Shown: positions 7,831-15,154, counted from the first letter of the stretch. The stretch is 57,229 nt of DNA from SIG440 sp045645485 (GCA_045645485.1 JAZRIX010000015.1:1-57229), one strand, 5' to 3'. Notes: generated by a model from the letters alone, not told the origin. Translations and numbers: made by a program.

Positions 7831-8703
7831 TCAGTTTTCAGCATGATGCAGATACACACCGCTAACCTTATTTTCGTACACATCTGCAATACCGTACGAA
7901 CGATAGAAGAATTTCCATGCATCCGAAATCTGGTTTTCTTCAGGTGAAACAACCTTGCTTACCAGATGCTTCTGATACTGTATTGCGGCAGATTTTTCAA
8001 CAATCATAAAGTTAATATCAAAACCGTTTGCCGCCTTTGCAAAGTGTCCTGCCGTTTCACCTTCTGTAGAACCGTCATACAGGTCAATAGCAGTAAAGAA
8101 TCTGCTCTGCGGAACCTTGATAATCTGTGCAAAAGAATCCAGGACAGCCTTTGATTTTGTTGTATCAATATTCATTACACCGTTGAAAAGCGTAGGAGTA
8201 ATAAAGAGAATTCTTGTTTCAGCAGGAACCTCAGCCTCATCCATAGAATTCTGTGCATCAATAAGTGCCGCAAGAGTCTCGGTTGCTTCCGCAATGTTCT
8301 TGGAAACTGATTTGATTCCATCTGTTCCCGAATACTGAGCAAAACGGAACGCATCAATTTCGGGAGCAGCCTTTGTTCTTACAAACTCACCTGAAAGCTG
8401 ACCAAAAGCAATGCCTGCAGTTTCTTCGTCATCCATAGCATCCACCGTGAATGAACGTCCTCTTTCATAATTGAAGGTAACAGTTTCGTTTGTAAGTGTA
8501 ACATCACCGCTTACATAACCGTTTTCACGGCTGTAATCCGCAAGACCGTCCATTGTCATTTTGGGAATAATGATTTCATTTGCATTGGCACCCATTCTCA
8601 CAAGTCTGTTGTTTCCGTCAAGAACAGAAGTAACAGACGAAACCTTGTATACTTCATCAAGTGTATCAATATATTTCTTAAATTTTGAAATTGCATTAGC
8701 CAT
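7831..8703 (-). CDS. Phage major capsid protein (290 aa)
   Basis: Main head shell subunit, probably HK97-fold. The start MANAISKFKKYIDTLDEVYK is set at 8703 by AAGGAGA eight bases upstream; the open frame extends further without one. Next comes the E-loop-like region (VRMGANANEIIIPKMTMDGL) and then the core with VTFNYERGRSFTVDAMDDEE, followed by a region typical of clostridial capsid proteins (SRFFTAIDLYDGS). At 290 residues it needs no cleavable N-terminal delta domain, and no head protease gene is present, so assembly would rely on the separate scaffold protein next to it. Confidence 0.8.
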   Translation of the reverse strand: MANAISKFKKYIDTLDEVYKVSSVTSVLDGNNRLVRMGANANEIIIPKMTMDGLADYSRENGYVSGDVTLTNETVTFNYERGRSFTVDAMDDEETAGIAFGQLSGEFVRTKAAPEIDAFRFAQYSGTDGIKSVSKNIAEATETLAALIDAQNSMDEAEVPAETRILFITPTLFNGVMNIDTTKSKAVLDSFAQIIKVPQSRFFTAIDLYDGSTEGETAGHFAKAANGFDINFMIVEKSAAIQYQKHLVSKVVSPEENQISDAWKFFYRSYGIADVYENKVSGVYLHHAEN

Positions 8704-8744
8704 AAAAAATCTTCTCCTTAAAAATTGAATAATTTTATTACCCG

Positions 8745-9308
8745 TCAATCATTGCGAGCAAGTCCCATAATTTCTCGCACATCGCCTGTGCTCAGACTTC
8801 CGCCAAAACCCGACGTAGACGCAACAACCGAAGGTACGTTTTGTTTTTCAGCAAACAGATTCTGAGATCCCTGCACCAGCTCACCAAAAATCTCATTATC
8901 AGCTTTTCCCATGTTTTCTTCCTTGCCCAGAGCATCTTCAAAAAGAGCAAAAACGCCCTGTCTGGTATAGTCATTCAAAAACTCTGCACCGTTTGATGCC
9001 TCAGAAAACCGTTTTTCAAGAATTGCTTTCTTCTCTGCCTTTTCATCAGCAGCAGCTCTTTCGTCAATGATTTTTTGCAGCTCTTCTACCCTGTTTTTCA
9101 TTTTTTCTGCTTCATCCTGACTGTTTTTCAGCAAATCCATATCGGCTTCCATCTCGGAAATTCTTTTGTTTGCCTCCTCAAGCTCTTTTTTTGTTTCTTC
9201 TGACACAGCTTTCGCCTTGCCAATGTCCGAGGAATTAATATCAAGTATACTTTTCAGCTGTTCATCTGTTATACCGTTTACAATTCCTCTGATTTCTTCT
9301 CTTGTCAT
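8745..9308 (-). CDS. Phage scaffold protein, GP20-like
   Basis: 187-residue internal scaffold. Residues 30-110 form a long coiled coil with high Glu/Lys/Ala (e.g. ETKKELEEANKRISEMEAD), preceded by a short N-terminal helix (MTREEIRGIVNGITDEQLK) and followed by a Gly/Ser/Phe tail (STSGFGGSLSTGD). This is the layout of the phage minor structural protein GP20 family, found just before major capsid genes. ATG at 9308 is chosen for AAAGGA upstream; the longer frame has none. It should guide capsid assembly and then leave the shell. Confidence 0.75.
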   Translation of the reverse strand: MTREEIRGIVNGITDEQLKSILDINSSDIGKAKAVSEETKKELEEANKRISEMEADMDLLKNSQDEAEKMKNRVEELQKIIDERAAADEKAEKKAILEKRFSEASNGAEFLNDYTRQGVFALFEDALGKEENMGKADNEIFGELVQGSQNLFAEKQNVPSVVASTSGFGGSLSTGDVREIMGLARND

Positions 9309-9423
9309 AGCTACAACATCCTTTCTTTGAGAACATACTGTTCCCGGTCTTTTCGGTTTGTTATCGCAGTTTCCTTCTGCAAAAGACTTCATAGTTTATC
9401 GTCATTGCGGACAAATATTAATT

Positions 9424-10758
9424 TTATTTATTTGCTTTTTCAACATTCAGTCTTGCGGTCTGCTCATCTTCGCCAAAGTACCACATTCTGAACTCCCACG
9501 GAGCCATAATTCCCGAACTCACCAGCACCTGTTTCTCCTCAAACTGAACCCTTCTGTCAGCAACAATACTGTCATCAAAATCAAAGGACACACTGTATTC
9601 ACCTGCAGGAGCAAGATTGTATAATGTACACCATACGTCCATAGCATACACAAGATCCCTCAAAGCATTTTTGAGAGCTTTCTGATTATCTGCAATTGTT
9701 GCATAGCTTCTCTGCTTTGAAGCTCGGATTTCCTCTGCTGTTTTTTCTGACTCATTAATGTCCGAAAGCGTACCGAAGGCAAGTCCGCAATTGAACTCAA
9801 TCTGTCTGAAAATTCTGTTCAAACCTTTTGAGAAAGACTCTTCCCGTATTTCAGGTGACCATTCCTTGAAAAAATCCATATCCTCAACATCAAGCGTCCG
9901 ATACAGTCTCTTGTCAGGAAGTCTGGGTTTTCCGTCCTTATCCCTTTTAAACGCCATAGCATTGGCAACAAGAGCCCTTTCTCCGCTTTCAAACTCCCAG
10001 AGAAACCGTTCATACTGCTTGTTTGCATCATCAATCAGATTAACGGCTTTGGCAAAAACCGAAACTCCCAGCGGTGAGAGCGTATCAACCGTATTTGCAC
10101 CCGCCGGTCTGAAATACCCGAAAAGAGGCTGTGAAACATTACAAAAAGAAACTTTCTCCGAAAGTCCTGTCCACTCCTCGACTTCATCAAGGGAAACAGG
10201 TTTTCCCAGTGAGTTTTTTGTATGACTGCAAAAAGCTCTGTTGGAAATTTCATAAACCTCCTTCCCCAGTCTGTGAGTTTCAAATCTGGTGTAATACCGA
10301 CCGTTTTTCATCAAAGACTGAACAAATGTTGCCTCCGAAATCCTTCCCTTTGAATCAAATGCCGTAGGAAAGAATCTGTCAGCCTGAATGTAATCCACAC
10401 AAATTCTTCCATCAGCAACATAAGGCTTCATAACAAGACCGCCCTTTGCACAACCGAACTCCACGGGAACACGAATATTTTCCACAACCTCACTGTACAC
10501 ACTGTCAAGGTACTCCGCACGCGTACTTCCCGAAACAGAGGACTTCATTTCAACCGTAATCATTCTTGCCATTTCAGAAGAAATCGCAGCCGGCAAACGA
10601 AGCCCCGCATCCTCCTCATACATCATACTCCACATCTGCACAGCCTCGGACATTTCATCCGAAAGTGCAGCAACTGACAAAGCAGCACGACTTAAAATCT
10701 TTTTGTCAATCATATTTTCCTTCACCTTTCTCAAAAAACTAATAAAATTATCCACCAT
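9424..10758 (-). CDS. Phage portal protein, SPP1-type (444 aa)
   Basis: Forms the dodecameric ring through which DNA enters the head. The start MVDNFISFLRKVKENM at 10758 has GGAGGAAG before it. The order (directly after terminase, before scaffold) and features such as the N-terminal helix, the clip/wing sheets (VPVEFGCAKGGLVMKPYV) and the C-terminal helical crown (FNCGLAFGTLSDINESEKT, then TAEEIRASKQRSYATI) match portals of SPP1-like clostridial phages; TAEEI.S followed by a Tyr is a recurrent portal signature. It has 444 residues, normal length. No minor head (gp7-like) gene follows, unlike in SPP1. Confidence 0.75.
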   Translation of the reverse strand: MVDNFISFLRKVKENMIDKKILSRAALSVAALSDEMSEAVQMWSMMYEEDAGLRLPAAISSEMARMITVEMKSSVSGSTRAEYLDSVYSEVVENIRVPVEFGCAKGGLVMKPYVADGRICVDYIQADRFFPTAFDSKGRISEATFVQSLMKNGRYYTRFETHRLGKEVYEISNRAFCSHTKNSLGKPVSLDEVEEWTGLSEKVSFCNVSQPLFGYFRPAGANTVDTLSPLGVSVFAKAVNLIDDANKQYERFLWEFESGERALVANAMAFKRDKDGKPRLPDKRLYRTLDVEDMDFFKEWSPEIREESFSKGLNRIFRQIEFNCGLAFGTLSDINESEKTAEEIRASKQRSYATIADNQKALKNALRDLVYAMDVWCTLYNLAPAGEYSVSFDFDDSIVADRRVQFEEKQVLVSSGIMAPWEFRMWYFGEDEQTARLNVEKANK

Positions 10759-10778
10759 TTTTCTTCCTCCTTCAGATT

Positions 10779-11984
10779 TCAAAGCAGCCTTTTTCGGGCA
10801 ATTGTAGTACAAAAATACCTGATATCATCCATTGCATGGTCAAACTCTTTTACAACCCTGTCCTCCTCCGATGCCTCATCCCAGGAATAAGTTCCAAATT
10901 CTCTTATAGCATCCCTGCAGGATTTACAAATCAAAAGCTTTCCTGTCTGTAATAGAGTTCCCGTAATTCTGATTCCGTCCAGAACACGGTTATCCGCTTT
11001 ACGCACATTAAAAGCACCGTGCCTACGAATAGTCGCAATAAAACTAGCCGCAGAAGGGTCAATTATCACAGACTTTATATCATAACCTTCTGCAAGAGAC
11101 TCCAGCTTCTCATAATATTCCTCATCAGTCAGAAGCTTTTTGTTCTGTCTTCCCGAATAATACCATTCTTTCAGCCTTACCGCACAACTGTCATCCAGCC
11201 TCCACAACCCCATACTGCAAGGATTAAGGGTTCCGTAATCCACAGAAATATAGTATTCCGGAATTCCGCAAACCAGCGGCTCCGAATCAACAGTATGTAT
11301 CCCTTCATCAAACATAGGATAAACAAGTCCTTCCGCACTGCACCACTCACCAAGAATAAACCTTCTGAAAAATACTCCCGTATACTCTTTTTTCAGTTGT
11401 TCAACATATTGCCCGTCCAAAAAGGAATTATCATCAATAAGGAATTCCATAAGAAAAAAATCTAACTCATCCCGTCTGTCAATATAATTCACCTTAAACC
11501 AATGATTAGGATTATCAGGATTTGTAGTTCCGAACAGCTTAGCCGAAGGCTCCGAAAGTCTCGACAGAAGCATACTGAAAAAATCTTCAGTAAACAAAGT
11601 CACCTCATCACAATATGCCCCCTGAAGAGTCATGCCGCGTATTTTGCTCTCAGCACCGGCATCATTCACACCCTCAAGGTAAATCTTCCTGCCGTAAAGA
11701 ACAGCCTCTTTTTTCGACAGTGAATACCTGAAGTTATTACGTCCCGCAAGACTCTCCAGAAGGTCAAGACAATTTCGTTTCAGAGTGGTAAGGGTTTTGG
11801 CTGTCATAAGATAGGCCTTATCCTCGGGCATATTCCTGATCCATATACACCACAGCACCAGGCTAATCCATGTTTTTCCAGACCTGACACTCCCATGCAG
11901 AATATTGATTCTCCTGAGTCCGCCGTTCTTCGCAATTCTGAGCAAAGCATTTTGCTTTTCCGTAAGATTTTTGTATACTCTCAC
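10779..11984 (-). CDS. Phage terminase large subunit
   Basis: Motor and nuclease that packages phage DNA. Residues 31-38 (GSVRSGKT) form the Walker A motif with the Arg typical of terminases. GAYCDEV near 122-128 is Walker B with the catalytic acid, and GTTNPD near 152-157 is the coupling motif. The RNase H-like nuclease half begins at YISVDYGT, with further acids in IIDPSA and FDHAMDDIRY. It has 401 residues, on the short side but complete. GTG start at 11984, with GAGGTG eight bases upstream overlapping the stop of the small gene before it. Confidence 0.88.
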   Translation of the reverse strand: MRVYKNLTEKQNALLRIAKNGGLRRINILHGSVRSGKTWISLVLWCIWIRNMPEDKAYLMTAKTLTTLKRNCLDLLESLAGRNNFRYSLSKKEAVLYGRKIYLEGVNDAGAESKIRGMTLQGAYCDEVTLFTEDFFSMLLSRLSEPSAKLFGTTNPDNPNHWFKVNYIDRRDELDFFLMEFLIDDNSFLDGQYVEQLKKEYTGVFFRRFILGEWCSAEGLVYPMFDEGIHTVDSEPLVCGIPEYYISVDYGTLNPCSMGLWRLDDSCAVRLKEWYYSGRQNKKLLTDEEYYEKLESLAEGYDIKSVIIDPSAASFIATIRRHGAFNVRKADNRVLDGIRITGTLLQTGKLLICKSCRDAIREFGTYSWDEASEEDRVVKEFDHAMDDIRYFCTTIARKRLL

Positions 11985-11991
11985 ACAAACG

Positions 11992-12249
11992 TCACCTCAC
12001 ATCCTCAAAATCATCAAACAGCGTAGCCAGAGTTCCCTCTCCCGAGCTGTCCTTTTCGCCTGCACCAAACTTATCAATAAGAGTTCCCACCGCAGACGAA
12101 AGTTGATTCATGGGAGCATTAGCAATTCTTTCAGGATCTCCTATCTCTGCAATAATTTTGTCAATTAATTTACAGATGTCTTTTTTTCTGTTCCTGATAT
12201 AATCAGAAATAAGAGTATCCACATCTGCTTTTTTCAACTCATCCGCCAC
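11992..12249 (-). CDS. Probable terminase small subunit (85 aa)
   Basis: Small helical protein (MADELKKADVDTLISDYI...) ending in a Gly/Ser linker and an acidic tail (LFDDFEDVR), placed immediately upstream of the terminase large subunit. Small subunits recognise the packaging site. It is short and has no clear helix-turn-helix, so the call rests on position. GTG start with GAGGGA upstream. The first gene of the packaging operon, downstream of a terminator at 12322-12348. Confidence 0.5.
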   Translation of the reverse strand: MADELKKADVDTLISDYIRNRKKDICKLIDKIIAEIGDPERIANAPMNQLSSAVGTLIDKFGAGEKDSSGEGTLATLFDDFEDVR

Positions 12250-12321
12250 AAATTTCCCTCATTTCTTTCAAAACCCTTTTGTTTTAGATTATTACATTTA
12301 TAATTATACTCCTCAAAAACG

Positions 12322-12348
12322 GAAAAAACGGACAGCTTTGCCGTCCGT
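12322..12348 (-). terminator. Terminator of late-regulator gene
   Basis: ACGGAC at 12328 pairs with GTCCGT ending at 12348. On the minus strand the stem is followed by six T. It separates the ArpU-like regulator from the terminase gene, so the structural operon presumably needs its own promoter in 12250-12320, where I see only AT-rich sequence. Confidence 0.7.
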
Positions 12349-12355
12349 CTTCCTG

Positions 12356-12727
12356 TTATATTTCCTCATTGCTGTGAGCCTTCAGATATCTTTCTGCAAT
12401 TTTTCTTACCCCCTCCTCGCTGTTATAACCGCCTGTCATAAAGCTCACCTTCTTCCACGACATACATTTTACATATCGGTAATAAAAAATCTGACGTGTA
12501 AGACTGTCATCAATGGTATTCAAAAAATCATCAATTCTCTTTTTAAGCTCAGAGCATTTTCTTATCTTTTCAACAATAAGCTTTTCCTGCATTCTTATTT
12601 CATCCTCTGCAAGCGTTCCGAAACATCCGTTTTCTCTTTCTCTTATTTTCAAATTAACCAGTTCCTCAGTGTCGTGCATTATTTCACGGTTAAGGTAATA
12701 GCATTGCATAAGTTCTTTTTTCGTCAT
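12356..12727 (-). CDS. ArpU/RinA-like phage late regulator
   Basis: 123-residue protein with a coiled-coil N-terminal part (EIMHDTEELVNLKIRERE; EKLIVEKIRKCSELKKR) and a C-terminal sigma-70 region-4-like helix-turn-helix (ISDD-type entry, IFYYRYVKCMSWKKVS, then a G-rich turn and GVRKIAERYLK). This architecture is typical of phage regulators of the ArpU/RinA/DUF1492 type that switch on packaging and structural genes. ATG at 12727 chosen because GGTGAGG lies five bases before it. It lies just before the terminase block, consistent with that job. Confidence 0.7.
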   Translation of the reverse strand: MTKKELMQCYYLNREIMHDTEELVNLKIRERENGCFGTLAEDEIRMQEKLIVEKIRKCSELKKRIDDFLNTIDDSLTRQIFYYRYVKCMSWKKVSFMTGGYNSEEGVRKIAERYLKAHSNEEI

Positions 12728-12734
12728 AATAACC

Positions 12735-12914
12735 TCACCTTTCATAATATATTTTTTTACAATTGTCAGAGCAAAAGGTCCGTGCAGAGGCGTCACAAAG
12801 AAAACCCTCCTCAAGTACCTTTCCGCAGCAAAAGCACAAAACGCAGCCTTCTGTTTTTGAAACAGCACCAAACCTTTCCATTCCCAGAATTTCAGGATGT
12901 GTAATTCTCAACAT
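12735..12914 (-). CDS. 59-residue phage zinc-binding protein
   Basis: Small protein with paired cysteines: CFCCGK, then LCDASARTFCSDNCKK, a layout of C-x2-C and C-x3-C pairs suggesting one zinc site of the YHS/treble-clef style. Starts at ATG 12914 with GGAGGTGAG directly before it; the frame remains open 14 codons upstream. The stop overlaps the ribosome site of the next gene. Function unknown; such small zinc proteins occur in phage early regions. Confidence 0.5.
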   Translation of the reverse strand: MLRITHPEILGMERFGAVSKTEGCVLCFCCGKVLEEGFLCDASARTFCSDNCKKIYYER

Positions 12915-12948
12915 CTCACCTCCGCAAAAGTTTCCTAAAGGAAACTTT

Positions 12949-13149
12949 TTACTCAAAAAAAATAAGCATAATCATTCTTTTATCAAGACAAAGAACGTCT
13001 GCTATCAGGCAAATCTCAAAAAGAGTAAATTCAGAAAGCCCGTCTAATTTTTTCTGCAAACAGCTTTGTTCCATATCAAGTACATCCGACAAAGCATTGA
13101 GAGAAATATTTTTTCTTTTCATTTCTTGCTTCAATCGCCCTATATTCAA
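12949..13149 (-). CDS. Cro-like helix-turn-helix regulator (66 aa)
   Basis: Very small DNA-binding protein. Residues 1-40 give a lambda-repressor-type HTH (KQEMKRKNISLNALSDVLDM, then EQSCLQKKLDGLSEFTLFEI), and the rest is a short hydrophobic helix. It is divergent from the repressor gene at 13324 and shares the 175-base control region with it, so it probably acts as Cro. TTG start at 13149 with GGAGGTG eight bases upstream. Its promoter at 13185-13213 contains one of two identical 11-base repeats. Confidence 0.65.
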   Translation of the reverse strand: MNIGRLKQEMKRKNISLNALSDVLDMEQSCLQKKLDGLSEFTLFEICLIADVLCLDKRMIMLIFFE

Positions 13150-13184
13150 AGGTCACACCTCCATATGTAGTTTTTGCAGTTACA

Positions 13185-13213
13185 ATATTACCATTTTTTT
13201 ACAATGTTGTCAA
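13185..13213 (-). promoter_or_regulatory. Promoter of the Cro-like gene
   Basis: On the minus strand TTGACA (13213-13208), 17 bases, TAATAT (13190-13185). The spacer contains one copy of the 11-base repeat CATTTTTTTAC (plus-strand reading). Confidence 0.7.
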
Positions 13214-13235
13214 TAGCTAACTAACATTTTTTTAC
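13192..13235. promoter_or_regulatory. Candidate operator repeats of the phage switch
   Basis: CATTTTTTTAC occurs at 13192-13202 and 13225-13235, 33 bases apart centre to centre (about three helical turns). One copy is in the spacer of the leftward promoter, the other between the two divergent promoters. They are direct repeats in the intergenic switch, so they are candidate repressor/Cro sites. Runs of T make chance similarity possible. Confidence 0.4.
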
Positions 13236-13252
13236 TTTTTTGTCAAAACAAG

Positions 13253-13281
13253 TTGCATTTTAAAGCAGTCTGTGGTATAAT
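13253..13281 (+). promoter_or_regulatory. Promoter of the phage repressor gene
   Basis: TTGCAT at 13253-13258, 17 bases, TATAAT at 13276-13281, with a TGG extended minus-10 element. Confidence 0.7.
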
Positions 13282-13323
13282 AAAATACGGTCAAATAATA
13301 TACAAATGAAAGGAAAGTACAAA

Positions 13324-13707
13324 ATGCTGATCAACATTCAAGGAAGACGCAAAGAACTGGGACTGACTTTGGAAGAGGTAGCCCGAATGGTTGGAGTAGG
13401 AAAGGGAACAGTAAAAAAGTGGGAAAGCGGATACATAAAGAATATGAGACGTGACAAAATACTTCTTCTGGCTCAAGCACTTCAGGTTTCACCCCTTGAT
13501 ATACTTGACATACCACAAACGCCACAAAACCGCAATTCAGGACAAATAGCACGCCCTGCCACCGATGAGTACAAAACCTTTCTTTCAGATTTTTTTAACA
13601 CTGACATTCCTGACAGCATACTCATATTTCAGCAACAAGGTTCAGTTATACTGAAAAAACTTTCAGAAAAGGATTGCATACTGCTTGAAAATATTCTGAA
13701 CACTTGA
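13324..13707 (+). CDS. XRE-family (CI-like) phage repressor (127 aa)
   Basis: Residues 1-60 are a classical HTH_3 domain (GRRKELGLTLEEVARMVGVG, then TVKKWESGYI and the helix LLLAQALQVSPLDIL). The C-terminal part (LSDFFNTDIPDSILIF.. VILKKLSEKDCILLENIL) has no LexA-type Ser/Lys peptidase motif, so induction would not follow the RecA autocleavage route. ATG at 13324 with GAAAGGAA upstream. It is divergent from the Cro-like gene and marks the right end of recognisable phage genes. Confidence 0.75.
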   Translation: MLINIQGRRKELGLTLEEVARMVGVGKGTVKKWESGYIKNMRRDKILLLAQALQVSPLDILDIPQTPQNRNSGQIARPATDEYKTFLSDFFNTDIPDSILIFQQQGSVILKKLSEKDCILLENILNT

Positions 13708-13724
13708 ATAAAAAAATACTATAT

Positions 13725-13830
13725 ACAATAAAGCGGCTATGCCGCTCGCCGCAGGCGGCGGCTGTAGCATTTACGCTTTCGGTCATCTGTGTGCGTTTCC
13801 GCCATCGGCAGAAAATTTCGCACGGACAAT
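13725..13830. other. GC-rich non-coding block at prophage edge
   Basis: About 105 bases, far richer in G+C than the flanks, containing GCGGC-TAT-GCCGC and GCCGC-AGG-CGGC hairpins followed by an unpaired segment (TCATCTGTGTGCGTTTCCGCC). There is no coding frame and no T run. It lies between the repressor stop and the cut end of the AAC(3)-like gene. It could be a small mobile repeat or foreign scar; I recognise no family. Confidence 0.4.
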
Positions 13831-13844
13831 ATAAATTTTGTATT

Positions 13845-14078
13845 TTATATAATAGAATTATTCACAGAAGGGGCAGGATTCCCCGTTGAAAAACTCAAAG
13901 TGGGGAACAAAAGAGTTCCGCTATCTCCAAGAACTGAAAAAAACATATCAAAAAACGTCTGCCTTCCCTCGTCTCCACCGCCCAGAGACTTATAAGACGA
14001 GTGAATCAACACATCATCACCATTCTTTATACCAAGACTCTCAATATGTTCTTTCAATTTCAAAAAATCATTGTTCAT
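13845..14078 (-). pseudogene. AAC(3)-family N-acetyltransferase, N-terminal remnant
   Basis: 77 codons matching the beginning of the aminoglycoside 3-N-acetyltransferase/YokD family: DDVLIHSSYKSLGGG, TFFDMFFSVLGDSGTLLFP, TLSFSTGNPAP. Family members have 250-280 residues and carry the active-site His and Asp/Glu further on. Here the frame stops shortly after the PTLS motif, in AT-rich sequence at the edge of the GC-rich block. It has a normal start (GAGGTGAG before ATG) and its own promoter. So it is a broken host gene, either cut by insertion of the prophage (then the other part lies left of the window) or by a deletion. Confidence 0.7.
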
Positions 14079-14099
14079 ATCAAACTCACCTCAAAAGCA

Positions 14100-14127
14100 A
14101 TCGTACAACAAATCTTTTCCAAGTCAA
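14100..14127 (-). promoter_or_regulatory. Promoter of the AAC(3)-like remnant
   Basis: On the minus strand TTGACT (14127-14122), 16 bases, TACGAT (14105-14100), about 20 bases upstream of the ATG at 14078. Confidence 0.45.
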
Positions 14128-14186
14128 TACATTGTTCTGCAAACTCACAAAAAAACTTTATTTTTTTATTTTTTTCATTTTAGGTA

Positions 14187-14215
14187 TTGACAAACGCCAT
14201 TGTTTATGGTATCAT
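14187..14215 (+). promoter_or_regulatory. tRNA-Gly promoter
   Basis: TTGACA at 14187-14192, 17 bases, TATCAT at 14210-14215, 30 bases upstream of the tRNA. Confidence 0.75.
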
Positions 14216-14244
14216 ATTTTTTGCAGTTGAGAAAACTGGCATAT

Positions 14245-14319
14245 GCGGGAGTGGCTCAGTGGTAGAGCGTCACCTTGCCAAGGTGAACGTCGCGAGTTCG
14301 AATCTCGTCTTCCGCTCCA
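14245..14319 (+). tRNA. tRNA-Gly (GCC)
   Basis: A 75-base cloverleaf with encoded CCA. The acceptor arm is GCGGGAG/CTTCCGC, the D arm contains AGTGGTAGAGC, the anticodon arm is CACCTTGCCAAGGTG with anticodon GCC, and the T arm is GTTCGAATC. It reads GGC/GGU glycine codons. It has its own promoter and a strong terminator right behind it, so it is a single-gene unit. It lies near the prophage edge but I see no phage repeat in its 3' end. Confidence 0.95.
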
Positions 14320-14355
14320 AAAAAAGTGTGATTCCATAAGAATCACACTTTTTTC
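14319..14355 (+). terminator. Rho-independent terminator of tRNA-Gly
   Basis: AAAAAAGTGTGATTC pairs with GAATCACACTTTTTT across a 5-base loop, and a T run follows. Confidence 0.9.
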
Positions 14356-14416
14356 GTTTTATTAAAATTTTACCATGGCAACAAACATAGGATTCTAAAA
14401 AGCCTTCAATCTGGTT

Positions 14417-14627
14417 TTAAAACTTTTCTTCTCTCCTATATTTGCAATCAGCAATGTTCTGTATGTATTTATTCCTTGTGGCAATTTTGAGTATAAGAAT
14501 TGCAAAGGGCAATACAATCGCCTCAAGAATACATATTGCAAGAAGCAGCCACCTTGCCAGAATATAGCAAATGGCAAATAATGCAGAAAAAAGTTGTCTG
14601 ATTTAATGTTGGAAAAAATATTTCCAT
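14417..14627 (-). pseudogene. Small membrane protein, frameshifted
   Basis: A good ribosome site (AAGGAGAAG) precedes ATG at 14627 (MEIFFPTLNQTTFF), but that frame ends after about 34 codons. From a run of six T near 14593 the next frame continues with a long hydrophobic helix pair (SALFAICYILARWLLLAICI, then ILEAIVLPFAILILK) and a basic tail to TAA at 14419-14417. The span is 211 bases, one more than a multiple of three. Removing one T would give a 69-residue two-helix membrane protein. I read it as a recent frameshift or a sequencing error. I do not recognise the family. Confidence 0.5.
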
Positions 14628-14716
14628 CTTTCTTCTCCTTAGAAAACACTACTTGACATTCTACACCCTGAAGGACTTTTTTCAATAGTCAAATTAACCA
14701 AATATAATTTTAAAAA

Positions 14717-15154
14717 TTACTCTTTTATTCGGACCCCTACCGGAGAAACAAGGATCGCAACAATGCCAACAAGGTGAAACTCCAGAAACGAAAGTATTTT
14801 GCCTGCACCCATAACCACCAACATCTTTGTCAACGCAAAACACCATGTATAATAAGTGTGCGGCAACAAAAAATACAGAACAAAATTTGCAGCCGCAAAT
14901 ATACCATATGCACCAAAATTAACTTTATAATGAAGACGAGTATCAGCAAGCACAGCATAACACTTTCTCATCTCTTTTATATTGATTGACAAAAACACAA
15001 TCTGAAATACCAAGAGAACCCCGAACACTATATAACGTTGCGAGGCCAATCCAACAATATTCAGCAGTGTTGCAGCGGCTGACAGTAACACCATAGGCAG
15101 AAACAGCTCAATCAATCGTTTCCCAAAAAAATATCGTATAAATTCTTTTTTCAT
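14717..15154 (-). CDS. Four-helix membrane protein of unknown function
   Basis: 145-residue integral membrane protein. After a basic start (MKKEFIRYFFGKRLIE) come four hydrophobic segments, near residues 16-37, 43-62, 83-103 and 107-142, separated by short basic loops (EMRKCYAVLADTRLHYK). It resembles small DUF-type or ATP synthase I-like proteins only in topology. ATG at 15154 with GAGGTAAGG upstream, and its own promoter at 15215-15243. It sits between the tRNA region and the end of the ATP synthase operon. Function unknown. Confidence 0.6.
   Translation of the reverse strand: MKKEFIRYFFGKRLIELFLPMVLLSAAATLLNIVGLASQRYIVFGVLLVFQIVFLSINIKEMRKCYAVLADTRLHYKVNFGAYGIFAAANFVLYFLLPHTYYTWCFALTKMLVVMGAGKILSFLEFHLVGIVAILVSPVGVRIKE

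Noticed and set aside
14245..14319. tRNA-Gly as phage attachment site
   Set aside because: The recognisable phage genes end at 13707 and an AAC(3)-like host remnant lies between; no copy of the tRNA 3' end is seen on the phage side in this window.
14395..14685. 96-codon frame across the frameshifted membrane gene
   Set aside because: Its start lacks a ribosome site and it crosses the region where another frame gives clean hydrophobic helices.
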